Source: Leptolyngbyaceae cyanobacterium RU_5_1
GTDB lineage: Bacteria > Cyanobacteriota > Cyanobacteriia > Leptolyngbyales > Leptolyngbyaceae
Direction of reading: 5' to 3'
Length of the DNA stretch: 47,695 nt
Assembly: GCA_012034055.1 (NCBI GenBank)
Contig: JAAUSG010000013.1
Span: 1 to 47,695, forward strand
Shown here piece by piece: positions 36,829 through 46,002 of the stretch; position 1 is the first letter of the stretch; every line of letters begins with the position of its first letter. The notes beneath the pieces are model-generated. The model worked only from the letters and a program-made list of their open reading frames with translations. It searched no databases and was not told the origin of the DNA. A program made the position numbers and the translations under genes.

Positions 36829-37299
36829 GACACTCTCCGCTTGAAAGACGACGGAAAAATTAAATAATTCTTAAGCGCTTTGTTGGGGCAAATATTGAGC
36901 TGCTCTCAGCGAATGTTGCGCTTCTAAGGTAGCGCGTTCCTTATCCAACCAGAGTAGAACATGCCGCAATTTAATCCGCTAGTAAAGCTACAACGAAGAG
37001 CTGCAAGTCAACCATAGAAATATTTGTTAACCTTCCTTGGGATGTTAATCCATTCCTCGAATCTGCTGCATCGGTAGCAAGACCGAGCAGCTATTCATCA
37101 GTACATCCCTGGACTATAGCGTCCAAACCGGAAGAGATGGGTAGACTTCAGAATTAAAAAATGTCTTTTATTACTCTCAATGGCTACCAACTTAAGGCGG
37201 GACAGCAGCGCCAGGAAGGAATTCAGAAGTCAGGAGCCAGGAGTCAGGAGAAATACTGAATACTGACTCCTGGCTCCTGTTCTACCCAAATGTCCCAGC
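36829..37299. other. Upstream region of cox operon 2
   Basis: No gene recognised. It should hold the ctaC2 promoter. Its right part is the MITE described at 37182-37313. Confidence 0.4.
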
Positions 37300-37313
37300 T
37301 TAAATGGGTAGCC
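37182..37313. repeat. 132-bp MITE-like element with ~23-bp terminal inverted repeats
   Basis: GGCTACCAACTTAAGGCGGG at the left is matched imperfectly (about 18 of 23) by the inverted end TTAAATGGGTAGCC at the right. Inside is a CAGGAGCCAGGAGTCAGGAG hairpin. A partial copy is at 29726-29797. Confidence 0.65.
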
Positions 37314-37692
37314 CTCTCAATAAAATTTTTGAATACTTTAAAAATGTATTGCTGACTACCATGAGCTGTTCTTGCAGGTTTGATGTAGGCATCAATCCAA
37401 AGAAATGACTAAAGCTTCTGACTCCAGGCAACAGCGTTATTAGAGTATTAGCAAGTTCAACAATTAAACCAATAAACCAAACAGTCAATGCATTAAGTAG
37501 GTGGGCATGATTAAACTGAAAACTCAACTGAATAGGTATATAGGTGTCAGGTTCCAGGTTCCAGATGTCAGGCTTCCCAGAGCGTCGTTCGACTGAGCGC
37601 TTACACCGAGCCAGCCGACGGGATGTCGGGGAAATGCTCAGTTCTGACACCTGACACCTGGAACCTAACCTCTCCACGATACGATCTTGCAT
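37300..37692 (-). CDS. Doubtful small hydrophobic ORF
   Basis: 130 codons. The first half is translated from dispersed repeats (GGTGTCAGGTTCCAGGTT at 37542 and its inverse near 37644-37670) and its end lies in the MITE. Only the middle (HAHLLNALTVWFIGLIVELA) looks membrane-like. No Shine-Dalgarno seen. It could be chance. Confidence 0.2.
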   Translation of the reverse strand: MQDRIVERLGSRCQVSELSISPTSRRLARCKRSVERRSGKPDIWNLEPDTYIPIQLSFQFNHAHLLNALTVWFIGLIVELANTLITLLPGVRSFSHFFGLMPTSNLQEQLMVVSNTFLKYSKILLRGLPI

Positions 37693-37792
37693 TTGATGTA
37701 AGTCACTCTACTTAGCTGTTAGGTTGAGGATGAGCGATCGCTCAGGGTTCATTCAAGAAACATTGATTTTTCTAGCCTGAAGGGTTCTATTC

Positions 37793-38773
37793 ATGGTTGA
37801 CATTGCCTTCCATCAATCCGCTCCTGACAATCCCTCCCGTCCACGGGAATGGATCAGTCGGTTTGTCCTGGGAATGGCGCTTGAGACGGTGTTTCTGATG
37901 GCATTGGGAAGTGCTACCCGCGTCATGAATGCCGGACTGGCCTGCCCCGACTGGCCACTTTGCTACGGAGAGCTGATTCCGCAAAAGCAGATGAACCTGC
38001 AGGTGTTCCTGGAGTGGTTTCATCGCTTGACCGCTGCTTCAATGGGGCTATTCGCGATCGCCCTTGTGGGAATGTGCTGGTGGTATCGCCGCGATCTGCC
38101 TAAATGGACTCCGTGGGCGGCTACAACGGCCCTCGGACTGGTGATTTTCCAGGGCATCCTGGGAGGATTAACGGTCACCGAACTATTGCGGTTCGATATT
38201 GTCACTGCTCACTTAGGCACCGCACTCCTGTTTTTTATCACGCTCCTATCGATAGGAGTTGCCCTGCTGCCCTACCAGGGCACCGGCACGTCCGGTAAGC
38301 TGCCCTGGGTTGCGCTGACCGCCGCCCTTTTGGTCTACGCCCAAAGCATTTTGGGAGCACTGGTTGGCTCTCGTTGGGCTGTGCATCAATGTCTGGGCAT
38401 GGCCCAGCTCTGCCTCGTGATGAACAGCCACATCGCTGGAGTGGTTCCGGCAACGCTGGCAATCCTGGTGCTGGTGATTTGGGCATGGCGCACCCCAGCC
38501 CTTCATCCCACCCTGCGCCAACTGGCAACGGTCGCTGGGGGTTTAGTGATTCTGCAAATTCTGCTGGGCGTGGCAACCTTCAAACTGCGGCTACAGGTGG
38601 AACCGCTGACCGTGGCTCACCAGGCGATCGCAGCCCTGTTACTGGGCACCCTGGTGGCGTTTACCGTGCTGGCGTTCCGCGATCGCTCCAGGGCTGAGAG
38701 TGCGATCGCTGCGGCAGCCGCGATTGGGACTCAACCCCTGACTAACGACCCTGCCAATGTTCAACCGACCTAA
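37793..38773 (+). CDS. ctaA: Heme A synthase
   Basis: A 326-residue COX15/CtaA membrane protein with about 8 TM helices, which oxidises the C8 methyl of haem O to make haem A for the oxidase. Family marks: ATRVMNAGLACPDWPLCYG with the Cys pair, EWFHRLTAASMG (haem His), DIVTAHLGTALLFF (His), VHQCLGM (His) and TVAHQAIAALLLG (His). The gene is intact and is followed by ctaB 370 bp downstream. It is not next to the intact ctaCDE1 operon but beside operon 2. Confidence 0.95.
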   Translation: MVDIAFHQSAPDNPSRPREWISRFVLGMALETVFLMALGSATRVMNAGLACPDWPLCYGELIPQKQMNLQVFLEWFHRLTAASMGLFAIALVGMCWWYRRDLPKWTPWAATTALGLVIFQGILGGLTVTELLRFDIVTAHLGTALLFFITLLSIGVALLPYQGTGTSGKLPWVALTAALLVYAQSILGALVGSRWAVHQCLGMAQLCLVMNSHIAGVVPATLAILVLVIWAWRTPALHPTLRQLATVAGGLVILQILLGVATFKLRLQVEPLTVAHQAIAALLLGTLVAFTVLAFRDRSRAESAIAAAAAIGTQPLTNDPANVQPT

Positions 38774-38847
38774 TCGTTTCTCTCGCTGGCTCCTCCACAC
38801 CTGGCGATGTTGAAGAGATTCGAGCAATGCCCAACGTCACCGATAAT

Positions 38848-39095
38848 CCATGTCCAGCTCGGAATCTGTAGCGTTCCCTTGGAGGATGTTTGAAAAGGTA
38901 TGGTCTGTGAAGTTAAGCCCTCAGCGATCCCGCCTAGCCCCCCTTAATAAGGGGGGAAATTGGCTCAAAGTCCCCCTTATTAAGGGGGCTTAAAGCCCTT
39001 CGGGCATACAAGAAAAGGGGGATCTTGCACGCTTTGCTACAAACAGTAGGACTTTTAAAACATCCTCTTAAGAAAAACTCCAGGTCTGGACGTGG
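38848..39095. repeat. Dispersed CCAYGTCCAG repeat, copy split by a MITE
   Basis: The halves 38848-38881 and 39068-39095 match 18569-18627 almost base for base; the middle is the element at 38882-39067. Confidence 0.7.
38882..39067. mobile_element. 186-bp MITE with GAGGATGTTTKAAAAG terminal inverted repeats
   Basis: The left end GAGGATGTTTGAAAAG and right end CTTTTAAAACATCCTC match at 15 of 16 positions. Inside are CCCCCTTAATAAGGGGG and CCCCCTTATTAAGGGGG hairpins. There is no ORF, so it would depend on a transposase elsewhere. The uninterrupted target sequence survives at 18569-18627, which supports insertion. Confidence 0.65.
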
Positions 39096-39146
39096 ACACG
39101 ATTTAATTCATCGTTTCGGTGTTTCTTTCAGTGAGGAACAATTTGA

Positions 39147-40133
39147 ATGCAAGAAACCATGCTGACTGCCAATCCCCGCCACCACGACAATGCTTTGCAA
39201 GTTGTGCAAAGCTACTATCAACTCACCAAACCGCGCATTATTCTGCTGCTGCTGATTACAACAGCCGGAGGCATGTGGATGGCCGCAGAGGGACAGGTTG
39301 ATCCCATCCTGTTGCTTGTGACACTGGTCAGCGGAGCTTGTGCGGCTGGCGCAGCTAATACCATTAACTGCCTATATGACCGCGACATTGACTACATTAT
39401 GGAACGCACCCGGCACCGACCGATTCCCTCTGGTCGAGTCCAGCCAATGCACGCCCTGGTGTTTGCGATCGCCCTGGCGATCGTCTCCTTCAGTTTGCTG
39501 GCGGTGTTTGCCAATTTCCTGGCGGCTGCCCTGGCCATGTCCGGGATCGTTTTCTATGTGTTGATTTACACCCACTGGCTGAAGCGCCACAGCACCCAAA
39601 ACATTGTGATTGGGGGAGCCGCCGGAGCGATTCCACCGTTGGTGGGCTGGGCTGCCGTTACGGGCGATTTAAGCTGGGCGGCTTGGGTGCTATTTGCGAT
39701 CATCTTTTTGTGGACACCGCCGCATTTCTGGGCGCTGGCCGTGATGATCCGGGAAGATTACGCCAAAGTGGGTGTGCCGATGCTGCCGGTGGTGGAAGGC
39801 AATGAACCCACTGCCCCGTCAATTTTCTATTACACTCTGGCGCTGATTCCCGTGACGTTGCTGCTGGTTTATCCACTACATGTGATGGGAGCGGTGTATG
39901 GCGCGATCGCCCTCTTGCTCGGCGGCATGTTCATCCAGAAAGCCTGGAACCTGATGCAAGCTCCCTCCGATCTACAAGTGGCGCGATCGGTCTTCAAATT
40001 CTCCATTCTCTACCTGATGCTGCTCTGCACGGGGATGGCGATCGATAGCTTGCCCGTTACGCATCAGCTTGTTGGCGCGATCGCAGCAGGCTGGTATTCC
40101 TCGATCAGCAATTTACTGCCAGTTGGCACATAG
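39147..40133 (+). CDS. ctaB: Protoheme IX farnesyltransferase (heme O synthase)
   Basis: A 328-residue UbiA-family prenyltransferase with about 8-9 TM helices that makes haem O from haem B. The two Asp-rich motifs are [18 protein letters not shown] and the [20 protein letters not shown] region, with HRPIPSGR between. Ahead of the prenyltransferase fold are about 25 polar residues. The gene follows ctaA with an intervening MITE and precedes a PD-(D/E)XK-like gene on the other strand. Confidence 0.95.
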   Translation: MQETMLTANPRHHDNALQVVQSYYQLTKPRIILLLLITTAGGMWMAAEGQVDPILLLVTLVSGACAAGAANTINCLYDRDIDYIMERTRHRPIPSGRVQPMHALVFAIALAIVSFSLLAVFANFLAAALAMSGIVFYVLIYTHWLKRHSTQNIVIGGAAGAIPPLVGWAAVTGDLSWAAWVLFAIIFLWTPPHFWALAVMIREDYAKVGVPMLPVVEGNEPTAPSIFYYTLALIPVTLLLVYPLHVMGAVYGAIALLLGGMFIQKAWNLMQAPSDLQVARSVFKFSILYLMLLCTGMAIDSLPVTHQLVGAIAAGWYSSISNLLPVGT

Positions 40134-40161
40134 GATTGTGAGCGGGTGAATGGATGGGGCG

Positions 40162-40764
40162 TTACCCGTGTTGCACCATCCAAACCAACATACCGAGAAT
40201 CACATCTACTGGTGGAAGCGGATAATCAGTTGGATCAAGGGTGAGTATATCCGCTTCCAACTTGATAAAGCGCCATACCGTTCCCGTGCTAACGCTTCCA
40301 TAAACTGTGGTAATTTCCGATTGACGTTGTTGGTTAAATCGCTGTGCCGCTACCATCGTTGCAGCACACTGGCCTAACCCAAGTTTAAGATTTTCTTGTT
40401 TGGCTTCAACGACAACAACGACCGGTGCTTCAATCGAGATTTGTTCTGAAGAACGGCTGATTAAAAAATCGCAGTAGCCATTTAGCCCTAGAGTGGCATC
40501 AACCGTAAAGTCTTCACCTGAAAACACACTGATTTGCGGCGTCAAAATTTCTCGGACTTCTAGCAATACTGGATTGATAATGGCTTCCGATCGCGCCTTT
40601 TCATTGCCAGTCATCACCGCCCAGGGCAGTGTACGTTGCAAGACCCCTGCCAGGATTGAACTGGGTGAAATGGGTGAAATCTCTGGCAAAAAGCGCCCTC
40701 GCTCAACCGTTGTCAATTCAAAGGTTGCTTTGACTTTTGCCCAATCAAATTCTTTATAAGACAT
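40162..40764 (-). CDS. PD-(D/E)XK nuclease-like hypothetical protein
   Basis: A 200-residue cyanobacterial-type protein with NGYCDFLIS followed by VVVVVEAKQENLKLGLGQCA, i.e. an Asp on one strand and ExK on the next, the restriction-endonuclease-like core, then a helix with GQCAATMVAAQRFN. Such proteins are common in cyanobacteria and lack a proven role. It is alone, on the strand opposite its neighbours, between ctaB and the ABC transporter. No methylase or helicase partner is present. Confidence 0.65.
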   Translation of the reverse strand: MSYKEFDWAKVKATFELTTVERGRFLPEISPISPSSILAGVLQRTLPWAVMTGNEKARSEAIINPVLLEVREILTPQISVFSGEDFTVDATLGLNGYCDFLISRSSEQISIEAPVVVVVEAKQENLKLGLGQCAATMVAAQRFNQQRQSEITTVYGSVSTGTVWRFIKLEADILTLDPTDYPLPPVDVILGMLVWMVQHG

Positions 40765-40939
40765 GGGTAACTCATGCGCTCGATCGCCCCTTCATTGTAT
40801 TCAACCCGGACGGTGAGCCGCGATTCTCTGCCAGATGGAACGAGGACTACAAGGTTGCTGCATCTCCGCTCAAGATTATGGTGAACACGCGATCACCCTC
40901 TTACAATGAAAGTTGAGATTTGTATCAATCGAGGGGAGT

Positions 40940-41959
40940 ATGGCTCCTACAGTGCTGATTGAAAAGCTACAGAAGCGCTACGGCTCAGTGGAAGCGGTCA
41001 GAGACGTTTCGCTTCAGATTGAGGCGGGAGAAATTTTCGGATTACTGGGTCCGAATGGGGCAGGCAAAACAACCACGTTACGCTGCCTCTGCACTTTAAC
41101 TGAACCGGATGCCGGAAGGATTGAAGTGTCTGGCATTTCGGTGCTGGAACATGCCAAACTGGCGCGGCAACGGTTGGGTTATGTGGCGCAGGAGGTGGCG
41201 ATCGATAAAGACCTGACTGGGCGCGAACTGCTGCAACTGCAAGCCGCGCTCTATCACCTGCCGCGTGCTGTTGCCAAACCGCGCATTGACCTGGTCATTC
41301 AACGGCTTGGACTGGAAACCTACGCCGACAAGCAGAGCGGCACCTACTCCGGCGGCATTCGCAAGCGGCTAGATTTAGCGGCTGGATTGCTGCACCAACC
41401 GGACGTGCTGGTGCTGGATGAACCAACGGCTGGACTGGATATTGAGAGCCGGTTTGCGGTCTGGGATTTCTTGCGCAAAATTCGCGAGGAAGGCACCACC
41501 GTGCTGATTACCAGCCACTACCTGGAAGAAATTGACATCCTGGCCGATCGCGTTGCCATCCTTGATCGCGGTGTGGTGATTGCATCCGGCACTCCGTCCG
41601 CGTTGAAGGATAAAGTGGGGGGCGATCGCATTACCCTGCGCATTCGTGAGTTCACTCCTCCCGACGAAGCCAAAAAGGCTCGATCCATTTTGCAGCCTCT
41701 GCCCATCGTGCAAGACGTGATCATCAACACTGCTCAAGGCAACTCCTTGAATCTCGTTGTCGATCCCCAAAGCGATGCTCTCTTGACCATTCAAAAAACC
41801 CTTCAAGACTCCGGACTTCCCACCTTCGGCATTTCTCAATCCCGCCCCAGCCTGGATGATGTCTACCTCGCCGCTACCGGCCGCACCCTTCTGGATGCTG
41901 AACTCGCCGCCACTGGCACCCGCGACGAAAAAGCCGAACGGAAGAGACAAATGAGGTAG
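40940..41959 (+). CDS. ABC transporter ATP-binding protein, DrrA type
   Basis: About 339 residues from the ATG at 40940, which has GAGGGGAGT immediately upstream; the frame from 40913 is too long. Walker A GPNGAGKTTT, Q-loop YVAQE, signature YSGGIRKRLDLAAGLLHQP (Tyr instead of Leu and no Gln), Walker B VLVLDEPTAGLD and H-loop TSHYLEE. A C-terminal extension with a small domain is typical of the drug-export DrrA subfamily. It pairs with the ABC-2 permease at 42556, separated by one small gene and a repeat. Confidence 0.9.
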   Translation: MAPTVLIEKLQKRYGSVEAVRDVSLQIEAGEIFGLLGPNGAGKTTTLRCLCTLTEPDAGRIEVSGISVLEHAKLARQRLGYVAQEVAIDKDLTGRELLQLQAALYHLPRAVAKPRIDLVIQRLGLETYADKQSGTYSGGIRKRLDLAAGLLHQPDVLVLDEPTAGLDIESRFAVWDFLRKIREEGTTVLITSHYLEEIDILADRVAILDRGVVIASGTPSALKDKVGGDRITLRIREFTPPDEAKKARSILQPLPIVQDVIINTAQGNSLNLVVDPQSDALLTIQKTLQDSGLPTFGISQSRPSLDDVYLAATGRTLLDAELAATGTRDEKAERKRQMR

Positions 41960-42017
41960 AACTTGGAACATTTCGGTGAATGGACGATATGAAGCAGCGA
42001 TCGCGATCGAAATAGCC

Positions 42018-42390
42018 ATGAGTACTTTTTACGAACTGATTCAACGGATTCAAAAACGACCTTCCATGTATCTTGGAAAGTCCTCCATCAGTAATCTGCG
42101 GTCTTTCCTGGCAGGGTATATTTTGGCTCGTCGTGAGTCTGAAATCTCTCAAACGGAGCAAGAAAAACAATTCACTGATTTTCAATCATGGATTCAGCAA
42201 AAATTTAATATTTCATCTAATCAATTCTTGGGACAGAATCATTCTCTTTTTCTCCGAAGATGAGCACAGCGCACTCCTCTATTTCTTCGATTTGTTTGAT
42301 GAATTTCTGGCATCTAAGCAAATTCCATTCGAGGCAAAACCACCTATTTCCGAGCCTGCACTTTCATCAACCTCGGCAACTCAACATTAG
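42018..42390 (+). CDS. Small conserved protein, frameshifted
   Basis: MSTFYELIQRIQKRPSMYLG and SSISNLRSFLAGYILARRES start it, and SWDRIILFFSEDEHSALLYF ends it in the next frame. The switch is at 42225-42226, where one T too many (or two missing) breaks the frame. I recall a cyanobacterial and bacterial family of about 120 residues with RPxMYLG-x-x-SIxNLRxFLxGY, sometimes seen near toxin genes, but function is unknown. It lies between the ABC ATPase and its permease. Confidence 0.55.
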
Positions 42391-42423
42391 TTAAGTAAGT
42401 GGCTCTATTTAATTTGAAGATGG

Positions 42424-42487
42424 TGTAGGTTGGGTTGAAGCATGAAACCCGACGTCCGCATGGGTTACGCGATCGCTAACCCATCCT
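42424..42487. repeat. GTTGGGTTGA-family element copy
   Basis: GTAGGTTGGGTTGAAGCATG ... GCGATCGCTAACCCATCCTA; a looser copy of the repeat at 28950. Confidence 0.5.
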
Positions 42488-42555
42488 AAAAATAATTAGG
42501 GCTACCTACTTAGCGATAAAAAATTGACAAACCTTTTCCTTTAGTACTTAAGCAT

Positions 42556-43440
42556 ATGAGCAGTACCATCACACCTTCCAACGATAAGTTGAATAGCAAA
42601 CCCGCTACCACTCAACCTCCGGTTTCCTCTTCTTTCAGCGACTTTCTACAAGAAACGATCGCCCTTACTCGTCGCCTATTCATTCAACTCCAGCGTCGCC
42701 CGTCCACCCTAGTTGCCGGAGTGATTCAACCGTTGATGTGGCTGGTCTTGTTTGGCGCACTGTTTCAAAATGCACCCCAGGGTTTGTTTGGTAGCGATAT
42801 TAGCTACGGTCGATTCATTGGTGCGGGAATCATTGTCTTCACCGCTTTTGGTGGAGCGCTCAACGCCGGATTGCCAGTGATGTTCGATCGCGAATTCGGC
42901 TTCCTGAATCGCTTGCTGGTAGCACCGCTAGCATCGCGCTACTCCATCGTGATGGCGTCAGCAATTTTCATCACCACGATGAGCGTGATTCAGACGGCTG
43001 CGATCGTCGCCATGAGTGCCTTCCTTGGTGCTGGTTTGCCCGACCCACTGGGATTGGCACTTGTCGGTCTGATTGTGCTGCTACTCGTGCTAGGCGTGAC
43101 GGCACTCAGTCTAGGACTGGCGTTCTCCTTACCGGGGCACATCGAGCTGATTGCAGTGATTTTTGTCACCAACTTACCCCTGCTGTTTGCCAGTACTGCC
43201 CTGGTTCCGCTCTCGTTTATGCCCAACTGGTTGCAGTGGGTGGCAACGCTGAATCCGCTTAGTTACGCGATCGAGCCAATTCGCTACGTTTACCTACACA
43301 GTAACTGGTCATTCAGCAGTGTCGTCATGCAAGCTCCCTTCGGTGAAGTCACTCTTGGCGCAGCATTAACCGTATTGATTGGTTTTTGCCTGGTTGCACT
43401 GCTCAGTATTCAACCGAGACTACGACGAGCGTTTGCCTGA
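42556..43440 (+). CDS. ABC-2 type permease, DrrB type
   Basis: A 294-residue permease with six TM helices. It has RPSTLVAGVIQPLMWLVLF at TM1, GGALNAGLPVMFDREFGFLNRLLVAPLAS (the cytoplasmic coupling region) and PLSYAIEPIRYVYL near the end, matching ABC-2 exporters. It would form a half-size exporter with the ATPase at 40940. From what I recall, this pair is often found next to ctaA-ctaB in cyanobacteria, but the substrate is not known. Confidence 0.9.
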   Translation: MSSTITPSNDKLNSKPATTQPPVSSSFSDFLQETIALTRRLFIQLQRRPSTLVAGVIQPLMWLVLFGALFQNAPQGLFGSDISYGRFIGAGIIVFTAFGGALNAGLPVMFDREFGFLNRLLVAPLASRYSIVMASAIFITTMSVIQTAAIVAMSAFLGAGLPDPLGLALVGLIVLLLVLGVTALSLGLAFSLPGHIELIAVIFVTNLPLLFASTALVPLSFMPNWLQWVATLNPLSYAIEPIRYVYLHSNWSFSSVVMQAPFGEVTLGAALTVLIGFCLVALLSIQPRLRRAFA

Positions 43441-43462
43441 ACCCCATACATATAGCGCATCC

Positions 43463-44702
43463 CTAGTCCACAGGATGACGGGACGGGTTCACATCCAGGG
43501 TCATTCCAGCCCGACGTAACCGTTTTGCCAGAACGTCGCCTAATCCGGTTGCTGGGGTTAAAATGCCTCCTCGTGTTGGGCCTCCGGGTAGCTCATCGGT
43601 TTGCAGCGCCAGACTCAAGGCAGATTCACAGACAAATTTGACGGTTGCCCGGTTGCCCGGGTCTCCCTGGTCTCGAATCAATCCCTGCACCTTCCGCCCG
43701 TCAACCGCAGTGCCCACCAGTTCGCAGGAGAACCAGCCCTCGTTCATCGTTTGTTCAGAGGGTCCGCTCCCGGGTTGGGGTAGCAGGGGTTGTAGGAGCG
43801 ATCGCACCTGACGCTGTTGCAAAACACCTATAAATAGGGCAAGTCCTGCGATCACACCCGTTGCTTTCAGCCATGCCAGCGGTTGATCAAACTTGAGATA
43901 CTCCTGATAGGTGAAGTTGGTTCCATAGGGTTCTTGCCACCCTTCATATAGGGCACAACTGCGGCGAACGATACGGGTATTGACAGGTCCCATGAAAAAG
44001 GGAGCAACCCAGGTGTTGAGGTCTGGATCAAAGGATGGAGCGCTGGGGTCGCGATTGCGATCAATCTCAATTTGAGTATGAGGTGTGGATGGATTGAGCA
44101 GAAAGGGATCATTGAACTGTGCGATCGCTGTGAATCGTAGAAATTGAAAGCAGATGCCAGCGTGCCACCGTTGAAGCCACCGTAAGCCTGAAAATAGGCA
44201 TTCACTTGCTTACAGGGCACACCCAACCCGTGTTGCAGGTGGCGAACAATCAGGTAGGTGCCGAGATCAGACGGGACAGAATCAAAGCCGCAGCAGGGAA
44301 TAATGCGCGTACCATGGCGGCTGCCTGAGTGTGGTAACGATCGATCAACGTTCTCACCCAGGGCGTTTCTCCGGTGATGTCCACATAATGAGTTTTGAAT
44401 CGAACGCAGGCATCAACCAGGGCATTACCATACAGGGCAAAGGGTCCGGCTGTGGTGAGTAGCACTCGTGTTTGAGAGATGACGTGATCGATCGCGGGTT
44501 GATCCTGGCTATCGGCAACCAGAATATCGACTGCTGCACCGACTTCATCCCTGACAGCTTCTAACTTTTGACGGTTTCGTCCGGCGATCGCCCACCGCAC
44601 TTGCTGTGGAGAGGTCTGACGAGCAAAGTATTGCACCGTCTGCTTGCCAACGAAACCACTGGCACCGTAGAGAACAACATCGTAGGAGCGGTCAGAAATC
44701 AT
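43463..44702 (-). CDS. Saccharopine-dehydrogenase-like (trans-acting enoyl reductase type) protein, two frameshifts
   Basis: Three frames join to about 415 residues. N-terminal: YDVVLYGASGFVGKQTVQYF (dinucleotide-binding), AIAGRNRQKLEAV, TTAGPFALYGNALVDACV, HYVDITGETPWV. The first break is at about 44315, after which GTRIIPCCGFDSVPSDLGTY continues; the second is at about 44128, just after GCGATCGC, where a lost C separates FNFYDS from FNDPFLLNPSTPHTQ. The rest (GPVNTRIVRRSCALYEG, then SCELVGTAVDGRKVQGLIR, GGILTPATGLGD) is normal. The family reduces enoyl intermediates or acts on lipids. Its start overlaps the glycosyltransferase end by 11 bases. Confidence 0.75.
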
Positions 44703-46002
44703 AGGCACTCAGGACTGGTTGTTTTGTAGTTGCGAGTTGTTCGAGGAGTGTTGCCGCGATCGCCGGTGGATTGTAGTCTTGCATTTTGGTTTGAAACTGC
44801 TTGCTGCGGGTGCGATAACGCGAGTCTTGCAGCAGTGTTTTCACTGCCTGTTTGATTTGGGTAGGCGTGGGTGTTCGGGTTTTCAAATTAATGCCCACCT
44901 TGGCCCACTCCACCCGCGCCGCAATTTCTGGTTTCTCTTCGGTTTGGCCAGCAACGACGAGGGGAACGCCGTTCGATAGGGCCATTTGTACGCCATTGTA
45001 GCCGCCATTGGTTACCATCACATCCACATGCGGCAGTAAATGAGCGTGGGGAAGGAATGGCTCGATGCGGACATTGGCGGGTAGGGTCGTGAGGTTAAGC
45101 GTGTCGATCGCCACTCCGCCAGTGGTGGCCACCACTATAACATCCTCATCCGCAAGCGCCTGTAGGGTTGGGATTAACAAGTCGTTGGCATTGGTGCTGA
45201 CCGTGCCTTGAGTAACGTGAACGACGGGCTGATTGCCTTTCAAGTCCTCCCACCAGTTGGGAAAGGTAAATTCAGGGGTCGGAGCAGACAGCAAGGGGCC
45301 GATGCAGTGAACTTGCGGCGGCAGGTCACTACGGGGGTATTCAAACTCTGGAATGCAGGGGGACAGATACAAAAAGGGTGAAATCTTGTCGAAGAAATGG
45401 ACGGGGCTGGGCGGCAGTCCGAGTTGCGATCGCACCTGATTCGTATAAGCTGTCAGTTCTCGCATCATCGTTTGCGCAAAGAAGCACCGCAACCCGTGAT
45501 TTCGCAGTCGCCGCCATACTGTGTTGCTGGGCTGTAGACCCGGACCGAAAGGAGCGGTATCTCGGCTACTCAGGGTCAAGGCCGATGAGCCAAACTCTGC
45601 CCAGAGTAGTCCCGTTTGTTCCGCTAACCAGGAGACGCCCAGAAACATGGAATCTGCAATCAAAACATCGGCTGGAAACTCAACCAGAATCTCTGCCAGG
45701 TCTTTGACTTGCCCCACTGCTGGATCAATGAAGAAATTCTTCAAATCAAATTTCAGCCGTGCTATACCTTGAGCGGCCTCATGCTGATCCATCAAGGCAG
45801 GTGGAACGTTCTCTAAATCTGAGTAGTCCATCCAACTGCGAATTGGGGAAAACCGTGCTCCGGTTGCCTCAATGGTGGTTTGAAACGCCTGTCCGGTGTA
45901 CCAGCACACTTCATGTCCACGCTGGATCAATTCACGCACAATGGGCAGAGCCGGACTGACATGCCCAACGACAGGGATAGTTGCCATTAAAAATCGAGTC
46001 AT
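44692..46002 (-). CDS. MGT-type (UGT superfamily) glycosyltransferase
   Basis: 436 residues from the ATG at 46002 (AAGGA about 11 bases upstream); a longer frame to 46263 is not supported. The N-terminal fold has FLMATIPVVGHVSPALPIVR, typical of macrolide glycosyltransferases. The donor-binding half has VVHVTQGTVSTNANDLLIPT, RIEPFLPHAHLLPHVDVMVT and NGGYNGVQMALSNGVPLVVA. It would glycosylate a small lipophilic acceptor. The start overlaps the stop of the GNAT gene by 4 bases (ATGA), and its own end overlaps the reductase start, so three genes are coupled. Confidence 0.88.
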   Translation of the reverse strand: MTRFLMATIPVVGHVSPALPIVRELIQRGHEVCWYTGQAFQTTIEATGARFSPIRSWMDYSDLENVPPALMDQHEAAQGIARLKFDLKNFFIDPAVGQVKDLAEILVEFPADVLIADSMFLGVSWLAEQTGLLWAEFGSSALTLSSRDTAPFGPGLQPSNTVWRRLRNHGLRCFFAQTMMRELTAYTNQVRSQLGLPPSPVHFFDKISPFLYLSPCIPEFEYPRSDLPPQVHCIGPLLSAPTPEFTFPNWWEDLKGNQPVVHVTQGTVSTNANDLLIPTLQALADEDVIVVATTGGVAIDTLNLTTLPANVRIEPFLPHAHLLPHVDVMVTNGGYNGVQMALSNGVPLVVAGQTEEKPEIAARVEWAKVGINLKTRTPTPTQIKQAVKTLLQDSRYRTRSKQFQTKMQDYNPPAIAATLLEQLATTKQPVLSAYDF

